From: Candidatus Zipacnadia bacterium
GTDB taxonomy: Bacteria; Armatimonadota; Zipacnadia; Zipacnadales; UBA5352
Reading direction: 5' to 3'
Length of the DNA stretch: 54,810 nucleotides
Assembly (NCBI GenBank): GCA_029820945.1
Contig: JALGUJ010000022.1
Coordinates: 1 to 54,810 of the forward strand
This document shows positions 49,201 to 54,810 of this stretch, one piece after another. A program made the position numbers and the translations under genes. How positions within the stretch are numbered: position 1 is the first letter of the stretch; the number at the start of each line of letters is the position of its first letter. The notes beneath the pieces were generated by a model that made no database searches, was not told where the DNA came from, and was given only the letters and a program-made list of their open reading frames with translations.

Positions 49201-49984
49201 CATGAACCGCCACCACGGGTGCGGCTTCATAAACGAGCGCGGCGAGCTCGAACCCGAATATCAGATACTCGCCGCGCGCGAGCTGCAGAAGCGCATGTGG
49301 GTGCTCATGCATGAGCAGCTCGATCGTGAGTGCGTGGTGACCCACCACATGTCCGGGCACCTGTGGACGCCGACGCAGTCGTTCTCGGACGCGATCATCG
49401 ACGGCGAGAACTACACCTCCATGCTTAAGGACAACTACTACGAGCTGCTGTCGCTGGACAAGTTCCGGGCCGAGTTCATGGGCCACCAGTGGGGCCTCAC
49501 CAGCATCTTCCTGCCCGAGTTCTCGCGCGCGCAGCTCACGCCCGAGGGCAAGCAGCTCTACGAGAGCCCCGAGAAGCTGCCGCAGGTCCGCCACCTCGCG
49601 GGCATGATCTTGCTGCACGACTCGCTTCCCTGGCCGTCGTACTCCGACCTGACGCCTTACAACACGATCTGGGCGGCGCAGGATGAGTTGGGCTGGGGCG
49701 ACGAGGTGGACTTCTTCCCCTACTGGGCTAACGCCGAGGTGCTTGACCCCATGGGCGAGCTGCTGGTGGCCTCGATCTTCCGCAACGAGGGCCGGCTGCT
49801 GATCGTGCTCTTCAACAACACCGACGAGGAGCAGCAGGCGCCGCTGAAGCTCGACCTCGGGGCGCTGGGCGTTGACGCCACCGCCCTGCGCGACTTCGAG
49901 ACCGGTGAGACCTTCGCCCTGACCGTGGGTGCGACCACGGTGCCGATCACCGGCCGGAACTTCCGGCTGCTGCTGAGCGAGTAG
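46244..49984 (+). CDS. Exported LamG + CBM9-like + GH-type protein (DUF6067-like)
   Basis: 1246 residues from ATG 46244, with GGAGGAGG six bases upstream and a signal peptide (VALLVAVCALPAWS). Residues about 22-235 are a LamG domain (VLLYVPFDGSLEP, GTFSIWVQSIDW, WKHLCGTWKDGRLRFYVNAQK). Residues about 250-420 are CBM9-like (LDGVLGDDEWSSAAGV, ENLYVAQRWPIPE, WVCELAIPLADLGLAPGD). The C-terminal half resembles glycoside-hydrolase-like proteins of the DUF6067 type (MQWCMQSRRGWSLEKTD; ISLWQTHW near 869; ADGIYYDVSRPALCMNRHHGCG near 974; VTHHMSGH near 1030; LHDSLPWPS). A TIM barrel with acidic residues is likely. The DUF name is from memory. It is secreted and probably polysaccharide-active; the substrate is unknown. 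Confidence 0.75.
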   Translation: MTRSAPVALLVAVCALPAWSFTRDEVLLYVPFDGSLEPLVAAEGTAPIVDEAIDFEFGDGVVGRAVMTGGEGALIQYPTAGNMDPEEGTFSIWVQSIDWTLQDAPKINRWWIDVPGPTRFIIYHYLHSAGMYFYHMDVRRERPSIIKAPGPWEEGEWKHLCGTWKDGRLRFYVNAQKVPEELQVELGPLGEFIRLGDPNHHTGTEQRWDTQLDEFYVLSRALEDVEVRALYQRGMADARSALRVPPIPAPTLDGVLGDDEWSSAAGVTGFVNRVTGLIDHEQGTAWVGHDGENLYVAQRWPIPERVLQQPDNYSFGAFRAEATERDGEPLAADDVAGIEVMGPNGMRRIVANAAGAVGDADAGDPSWDCGATAAGTVDGEAWVCELAIPLADLGLAPGDVTELRLVRAHRLLRTDEVAWPHTDYAAEGALATQPGAVQLTSIGRPWLGELDLRLTAVGRSTDAELTTGGEVAEEHALAAGEQWRLERTLTDTSVTGLHLSAWVNDGALLATTTPFTYPPMLEVTHFLYPSKDLLEVIVSTRGAASAAPARVEVRAAGETEVVQSLGLRANRGDERVAPVDIGGLEPGRYIATVTVGGAEKALGAGRFGFEVRERPEWLGNSVGIIDYVPEPWTPMQYDGTRVSVWGRTVELGDSLLPAQIVSQGESLLAGPVALVGSAANAEVRPADATLEFGEQTEQRATWRTRAALGPVQAEVDAWMEYDGFMWFELTLSAEQAATLDGLRLEVPFAKEHSTLLYSGNYRTIDTGYTPSEPWATGPVPCLGLSDEERGMQWCMQSRRGWSLEKTDSAIQVVPRDDANVLVVTFMDQPTEIAEPRTIAFGLHPAPIKPPLEGRRMLRAVGKGLQAANISLWQTHWCLGCSYPLPVSESGHRVVKERHGYGWRTMLYTRLAECSVKGPWYQYFRDEWRIDPGPRMDFDAEADWGKANPVCQNSRSWQDWTVWSFREAMQELDADGIYYDVSRPALCMNRHHGCGFINERGELEPEYQILAARELQKRMWVLMHEQLDRECVVTHHMSGHLWTPTQSFSDAIIDGENYTSMLKDNYYELLSLDKFRAEFMGHQWGLTSIFLPEFSRAQLTPEGKQLYESPEKLPQVRHLAGMILLHDSLPWPSYSDLTPYNTIWAAQDELGWGDEVDFFPYWANAEVLDPMGELLVASIFRNEGRLLIVLFNNTDEEQQAPLKLDLGALGVDATALRDFETGETFALTVGATTVPITGRNFRLLLSE

Positions 49985-50031
49985 TCACGTGCCACGGTTC
50001 GATGCTGCTGCGCCGGGACGGAGGAGTGACC

Positions 50032-53000
50032 ATGATCGCGCGCATCTTCCTCACCGCTCTGCTCGTCTCGGCCTCCGCGTACGCCGCAGATGGCACCTTC
50101 GTGTACGACTTCGAGCAGTCCGCGGAGCCGGCGGACTACGACGGCCTGTCGCCATCGAACGCCGAGGCCGCGATCGTCGCCCCCGGCTCTGACGGGACCG
50201 GCCATTGCCTGAAGCTCACCTCGGTCGAGCGCGAGAGGTACTGCACGCTGAGCATTCGCCGACCGATGCCGGTCGTGAAGAACCTGGTGCTCTCTTTCGA
50301 CTACCGCACGGAGATCGAGGAGGGCGTGAAGGGGCGCTACCTCGGCATCCTCTTCTTCGATGCCGAGGGCTTCCAGTTCGGCCGCTGGGATCACCCGTTC
50401 TCGGATGAGTGGCGCCACGCCGAGGTGCCCTTCGCGACCCTGGCGTCCTCGAACGAGGGCGTGCTCGAGGTGGGCGGCGAGCTGGTCCGGCTGAACCTCT
50501 ACGGCCGCGCCCCGGACGAGGGCGCGATGATGACCGTCTGGCTCGACAACATCCGCCTCGAGGTGAGGCCCGTGCTCAGCATCGTCAGCGACAAGCAACA
50601 GACCTCGCACGCCAACCCGCCGATGTTCTGCTGGGGGCGCAGCGTGACGCAGAGCCGCCTCCAGTACTCGCGCTCGCCGGAGTTCCCCGATGGCGGGACG
50701 GTGACCGTGGACACCGACTGGAACTTCCACACACCCGCCGAGCCGATCGAGCCGGGCGAGTGGTTCTGGCGCACCTACACCGAGACCGAGCTGACCGAGG
50801 GCTGGGGCGAGATCCAGCGCGTGGTCATCCCCGACGAGGCCCATCGCTTCACCACCCCACCGGTGGACGCCGAGGGCATCGCCGCCATGCCCCGCCCGCG
50901 GCTGATCGACGTGGCGGCGGAGCGGCAGCGCCTGGGGGAGGACGGCGTCGCGAGGCTCGTGACGCAGGCAAGTTCCTCGGCCGCGAGTCCCATCCCGGAC
51001 GATCCCCCGATCTGGGAGGAGGGCGATGAGCGCTGGCCGGCGTGGATCGACTGGTACCGTGACGTGCACGGGCGCATCACCAGCCGCACCGGCCGGCGGC
51101 TGGAGGACATGGCCGGCCGGGCCGCGATCACCGGCGATGACCAGGTCTACGAGTGGACGAAGGAGCTTGCCCTGGCGGTCGCGTCGTGGGACCCCCAGGG
51201 CGGCAGCGCCATGCGGCGCGGTGACATCGGCGCACAGCACGTGCTACGCGGGCTCAACGCCGCCTACGACGCGCTCCGCGATCGGCTGACCGACGACGAG
51301 CGCGCCATGGTGCGCGACGCGATCGTGGCGCGCGCCGAGGACTTCTGGGCCTACCTCAACCCCCTGCGGGGCAACCCGCACAACAACCACGCGTGGCTCA
51401 AGGCCCTGGCCCTGGGCCAGAGCGGTCTCGTCCTCATCGGCGACCACGATGAGGCGCACGAGTGGGCGGAGTACTGCAGGCAGCTCTACCTGGGACGATT
51501 CCTCAGCGGCCTCGGCTACCAGGGCGACAACAACGAGGGCGTGAGCTACTGGTCTTACGGCCTGAGCTTCATCATCAAGTACGCCGACATGATGCGCACG
51601 GTCTGCGGCATCGACCTGTATCAGCAGCCGTGGCTGAGGCAGACCGCTCGCTTCATCCTCTACTGTGTCCCGCCGAACGCATATGCGGTCTCCTTCGCCG
51701 ACACCGGCAAGCCCAACCACGGCGTGCGCGGGCCCTACAGCCAGACGTACGTGGGGCGGCTGGGGGAGCGCACCGGGGACCCGTACGCGCTCTGGTATGC
51801 GGGCGCTCAGCAGCCGGTCGGCGGCATGCAGCCGCGCCCGCCCGTGGACCTCCCGCAGTCGATCCACTACCGCTTCATCGGGCTGGGGATCGCGAACACG
51901 TCGCTCGTGGACGGGCGCGAGGGCGTCACGGTCGCCATGCACTCGGGGCCCTACTACGCGGGTCACCAGCACGCGGACCAGAACGCCTTCGTCATCCACG
52001 CCTACGGCGAGAAGCTGGCCATCGACTCGGGCTACTACGACTGGTACGGAAGCCCGCACTTCAAGCAGTACTCCGCGCAAACCATCGCGCACAACACCGT
52101 GCTGGTTGACGGCGAGGGGCAGGCGGCCTTCACGAAGGGCGCCGACGGCCGCATGGCCGCGTGGTTCGACGGCACCGGGCACACCTGGATGGTCGGCGAC
52201 GCCTCCGACCCGGACGTCTACGGGGGCAGGCTCACGCGCTTCGATCGCCGCATCCTCTTCGTCAAGCCAGGACTGGTCGTGGTGCACGATCTGCTGGCGG
52301 CGCCCGAGCCCGCCGCCTTCCAGTGGCTGCTACACACGGTCGCACCGCCTGATCTCGATGAGCGGAGCCAGCAGCTCGACCTCACCGTCGGCGAGGCGGC
52401 CATGCGCGCGAGCTTCCTTCGCCCCCGGGGCCTGAGCTTCACCATCGAGGACCGCTACCCCGTGCATCCGTACGACGGCTACGGCACCGTGCCCGTCGCG
52501 GAGGACAAGCTCGCGCAGGAGTGGCACCTGACCGCCGAGGCCCAGCCGGCCGCCGAGCGCCGGTTCCTCACCGTCTTCGACGTGCGCCGCGAGAATGACG
52601 CGGGCTCGGCGATCATCCGCGAGATCGACTGCGAGGGCGGCGTCGGCCTCGAGGCCACCGAGGCGGCGCGCGCCACCACCGTGCTGCTGTCCGGCGAGGC
52701 GGAGCCGACCCGGCTGTCGGGCGGCGGCATTGAGGCGCGGGCCCAGGCCGCGTCGGTGAGCAGCGATGGGAGCGAGCTGCTCAGCGCCTGCGTGATCGAA
52801 GGGACTGACCTGCGCTGGCGCGATGTCGCGTGGCTGCGAGTCGATCGTGGGACGGCGCACTGTAGCCTGCTGGCCACGCATGACGGGATGCTCGCCGACC
52901 TTGCTCTGAGCGAGGAGACAGCCGTAAGGCTGGCCGCTCCCGGCGACGATGACGCCGTGCTGGTCGATGGCGAAGCCGCCGAGATCCGCCGCGATGATGC

Positions 53001-53865
53001 CCTCTCCCTCATCACCGTGCATCTCTCTGCGGGCGAGCACCAGGTGGCCTGGGGGCCGGACCCCGAGCGGGTGATCTCGCACGAGCTGCCGCCGCTGCAG
53101 GTGCGAGTCGGCGAGGCCACCTCGGAGCTGCAGGGCTACGCGCGACGCAGGGCGAGCGATGTGCTGCGCAACTGGTGGGGCCGCGTCGAGCTGCCGGCCG
53201 ATGACCGTTACCGGCTGGCGATCGAGGGCATCTCCGGCGCGCGCCCGCTGGTGGCCTGGGACGGTCGGGAGGTCGAGCTGGCGGTCGAAGGCGCGGCCGC
53301 CACGGCCACCATCTGGGACCGGCCCGGCGGCCACTCGCTGACCGTCGGCACCGCGGGCGAGATAGGGGGCATTTCGCTCACCGCGCACAACCAGAGCAGC
53401 GTCCCCGCGGAGATGCTGCCGAAGGAGTGGTCGCCGCCGGAGACCGCGGCGCTGCATGAGGCAGAGGACGTGGCGGCCGAGGGCACGGTCAAGGGGAAGA
53501 TCATCGAGAAGGTGGGCGCGTCGGGCGGGGTGGCGCACACGACCTGGGACAGCCCCGGCCAGTGGGCGGAGTGGCAGGTCGAGGTCCCCGCGGACGGCGA
53601 GTACGAGCTGCTCGTCCGCGCCGCGAGCGTCTACGACGAGATCTACCGCGAGCTCCACCTGGACGGCGAGCTGCTGCAGGTAGCGGGCTTCGCCTCAACC
53701 GGCGGGTGGTGCCGGACCACCGACGACTGGCGCTGGTTCCGGCTCTTAGCTGAGGATGGCGGGGCGCTTGCTCTGCCCATGACCGCCGGGGAGCACACGC
53801 TGCGCATGACCCGCCTCGCTGGCTCAATGAACCTCGACGTCTTCGCGCTCGTGCCCGTGGAGTGA
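50032..53865 (+). CDS. Exported heparinase II/III-type polysaccharide lyase with N- and C-terminal CBM-like domains
   Basis: 1277 residues from ATG 50032, with GGAGG seven bases upstream. The signal peptide is IFLTALLVSASAYA. A jelly roll (about 20-185, FVYDFEQSAEPADYDG, MMTVWLDNIRL) is followed by an FN3-like domain. Next comes the alpha/alpha toroid (about 290-600, NPHNNHAWLKALALGQSG near 450), then the lyase beta-sandwich with YYAGHQHADQNAFVIHAYG near 645 and YSAQTIAHNTVLVDGEGQA. A C-terminal CBM6/35-like domain completes it (about 1140-1277, HEAEDVAAEGTVKGK, LVRAASVYDEIYRELHLDG). Histidine and tyrosine positions match PL8/12/21-like lyases. It is the second such enzyme in the window; unlike the one at 11149-14517 it has no CxxC insert. 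It ends 23 bases before the convergent last gene. Confidence 0.88.
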   Translation: MIARIFLTALLVSASAYAADGTFVYDFEQSAEPADYDGLSPSNAEAAIVAPGSDGTGHCLKLTSVERERYCTLSIRRPMPVVKNLVLSFDYRTEIEEGVKGRYLGILFFDAEGFQFGRWDHPFSDEWRHAEVPFATLASSNEGVLEVGGELVRLNLYGRAPDEGAMMTVWLDNIRLEVRPVLSIVSDKQQTSHANPPMFCWGRSVTQSRLQYSRSPEFPDGGTVTVDTDWNFHTPAEPIEPGEWFWRTYTETELTEGWGEIQRVVIPDEAHRFTTPPVDAEGIAAMPRPRLIDVAAERQRLGEDGVARLVTQASSSAASPIPDDPPIWEEGDERWPAWIDWYRDVHGRITSRTGRRLEDMAGRAAITGDDQVYEWTKELALAVASWDPQGGSAMRRGDIGAQHVLRGLNAAYDALRDRLTDDERAMVRDAIVARAEDFWAYLNPLRGNPHNNHAWLKALALGQSGLVLIGDHDEAHEWAEYCRQLYLGRFLSGLGYQGDNNEGVSYWSYGLSFIIKYADMMRTVCGIDLYQQPWLRQTARFILYCVPPNAYAVSFADTGKPNHGVRGPYSQTYVGRLGERTGDPYALWYAGAQQPVGGMQPRPPVDLPQSIHYRFIGLGIANTSLVDGREGVTVAMHSGPYYAGHQHADQNAFVIHAYGEKLAIDSGYYDWYGSPHFKQYSAQTIAHNTVLVDGEGQAAFTKGADGRMAAWFDGTGHTWMVGDASDPDVYGGRLTRFDRRILFVKPGLVVVHDLLAAPEPAAFQWLLHTVAPPDLDERSQQLDLTVGEAAMRASFLRPRGLSFTIEDRYPVHPYDGYGTVPVAEDKLAQEWHLTAEAQPAAERRFLTVFDVRRENDAGSAIIREIDCEGGVGLEATEAARATTVLLSGEAEPTRLSGGGIEARAQAASVSSDGSELLSACVIEGTDLRWRDVAWLRVDRGTAHCSLLATHDGMLADLALSEETAVRLAAPGDDDAVLVDGEAAEIRRDDALSLITVHLSAGEHQVAWGPDPERVISHELPPLQVRVGEATSELQGYARRRASDVLRNWWGRVELPADDRYRLAIEGISGARPLVAWDGREVELAVEGAAATATIWDRPGGHSLTVGTAGEIGGISLTAHNQSSVPAEMLPKEWSPPETAALHEAEDVAAEGTVKGKIIEKVGASGGVAHTTWDSPGQWAEWQVEVPADGEYELLVRAASVYDEIYRELHLDGELLQVAGFASTGGWCRTTDDWRWFRLLAEDGGALALPMTAGEHTLRMTRLAGSMNLDVFALVPVE

Positions 53866-53888
53866 GCTGACCGCGCTCGCCGCTCGGC

Positions 53889-54810
53889 CTACTCCCGCAC
53901 CAGGCGGATGTCGTCGAACCAGACGTGCCCGGAGTGATTACGGAAGAGCAGGAACACCCGGGCGGTGCGCAGGGGCGCCGGCGGCTCCAGGCGCAGCGTC
54001 GCCTGCTGCCAGCCATGCGTGCCGACTTCGAACGGCGCGTTGTGCCCGTTGTAGACCGTGCCGTCCACGCAGGTGGCATCCACCCAGATCGAGTAGTGCC
54101 CGTCCCGCGGCCCGCTCACGTCCTCGCAGCGGCTCCAGCCGGTCAGCGTCAGCGCCGCGGGCGGATCGTCCTCGAAGTTCAGGGCCTGCACCGCGCCGCG
54201 CTGGTCCGTGGCGTCCGCGTTCGCGCAGGCGATGCAGTAGTCGCCCGAGCGCGCGCCGCCGGCGAGTTCGAAGCCCCCGATGTAGGGCTGCCAGACCTCG
54301 GTCGTGGGGCGCAACGGCTCGGTGACGGGCGGAATGCTCCACGGTGCGGCGTCCGCCACCGCCTCGCGGATCGGCTCCAGCGCGTCGCGCGACTCGGCGA
54401 GCGCAAGCACCGTGTAGATGTCGATGCGCGGCACCGTATAGCGCACGAGCCCGTCGCCGGCCTCGCCCTGCAGCCACTGCGGCTCGCTGTCGGGCGAGAC
54501 GGCGAGGCAGTGCAGCGGCTCGTCAAGCGGCAGCTCCACCACCGCGTCGCGCGCGGGCACCACGGTCAGGGTCGTCTCGGAGTGCAGCACATGTGTCTGC
54601 TCGAAGCCGGGGTTGGCCAGCAGGTTGTCGGGATCCAGCTCACCTGCTCCCGGCGCGCGGTCGCGGATGCGGATCAGGTACTCGCCCGTCTGCGCCGCGC
54701 GGTCGGTCGAGAGGTCGTCGGAGCTGAAGCTCGCACCGCCGTCGGTGCTGAAGGACGAGTTGTCCTGGTTCGTGTCGGCGTCGATGCTGATCTGCAGCCA
54801 CCTGCCGAGG
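53889..54810 (-). CDS. C-terminal part of an exported protein with jelly-roll domains, 5' end beyond window
   Basis: The frame ending at 53889 is open without a stop to the window edge, so this is only the C-terminal ~306 codons. Near the edge it reads LQISIDADTNQDNSSF and EYLIRIRDRA, then NLLANPGFEQTHVLHS, a linker typical of carbohydrate-active enzymes. The region VELPLDEPLHCLAVSPDSEP looks like the C-terminal beta-sandwich of a glycosidase. The last ~110 residues are a jelly-roll carbohydrate-binding module (GYCIACANADATD-like fold, read as SGDYCIACANADATDQ, and HVWFDDIRLVRE at the end). The catalytic domain is outside the window, so no enzyme family can be named. It converges with the lyase gene. 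Confidence 0.7.
   Translation of the reverse strand, partial: LGRWLQISIDADTNQDNSSFSTDGGASFSSDDLSTDRAAQTGEYLIRIRDRAPGAGELDPDNLLANPGFEQTHVLHSETTLTVVPARDAVVELPLDEPLHCLAVSPDSEPQWLQGEAGDGLVRYTVPRIDIYTVLALAESRDALEPIREAVADAAPWSIPPVTEPLRPTTEVWQPYIGGFELAGGARSGDYCIACANADATDQRGAVQALNFEDDPPAALTLTGWSRCEDVSGPRDGHYSIWVDATCVDGTVYNGHNAPFEVGTHGWQQATLRLEPPAPLRTARVFLLFRNHSGHVWFDDIRLVRE

Noticed and set aside
1-54810. CRISPR arrays, prophage, integrative element or defence island
   Set aside because: No regularly spaced repeats, integrase, transposase, capsid, methylase or Cas-like protein was seen. The nuclease-like ORF at 5266 alone does not make a defence system.

Overview
This is a GC-rich bacterial window (by eye around two thirds G+C). 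It has about 30 supported genes, at least three broken genes, several hairpin repeats, and no rRNA, tRNA, CRISPR array, phage or transposase gene. The content is large secreted multidomain glycoside hydrolases and polysaccharide lyases, URO-D-fold proteins, DegT aminotransferases, Gfo/Idh/MocA and xylose-isomerase-like enzymes. That mix suggests an uncultured polysaccharide-degrading bacterium of the Armatimonadota / Planctomycetota-Lentisphaerota / Hydrogenedentota kind. The phylum cannot be fixed from these genes alone. No SusC/SusD pair, ABC transporter or transcription factor gene is visible.

Layout. Bases 1-2622 (+) hold the end of a GH123-like enzyme. Bases 2631-7357 (-) hold a run of two URO-D-fold proteins, a nuclease-like unknown, a secreted beta-propeller and a small exported protein, with a pair of inverted REP-like hairpins inside the run. 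A flavodoxin (+) precedes a minus-strand block of a VCBS-propeller enzyme, a heparinase II/III-type lyase with a zinc-ribbon-like insert, a TIM-barrel epimerase, two tiny ORFs and a DegT aminotransferase. A GHL10 hydrolase lies divergently at 17723-20518. A long minus-strand run (20564-35225) contains, in transcription order, two tandem alpha/alpha-toroid paralogues, a Gfo/Idh/MocA dehydrogenase, an M14-like protein, a 1348-aa multidomain exported protein, a second DegT aminotransferase, a sulfatase-like protein, a double amidohydrolase and a polysaccharide deacetylase. From 35695 to 53865 most genes are on the plus strand: a HEAT/GH2-like protein, a LamG glycosidase, an aldehyde dehydrogenase, an MsrB, a GH29 fucosidase, a membrane glycosyltransferase, a LamG/CBM9 glycosidase and a second heparinase-type lyase. 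The right edge holds the C-terminal part of another exported protein (-).

How they work together (inference). The exported enzymes could cleave sulfated or uronic-acid-rich and amino-sugar polysaccharides. The cytoplasmic isomerase, dehydrogenase, fucosidase and aldehyde dehydrogenase could process the products.

The most striking anomalies are these. (1) A 16-bp perfect inverted repeat buries the ribosome binding site of the fucosidase gene. (2) Several genes keep both ends but lack their middle: a propeller gene at 15792-16095, a URO-D gene at 35256-35478, a PAP2 gene at 40076-40496, and probably an in-frame case in the URO-D gene at 4506-5306. (3) A double amidohydrolase has a first domain that has lost its metal ligands. 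(4) A putative PD-(D/E)XK-like protein is embedded among the URO-D genes.
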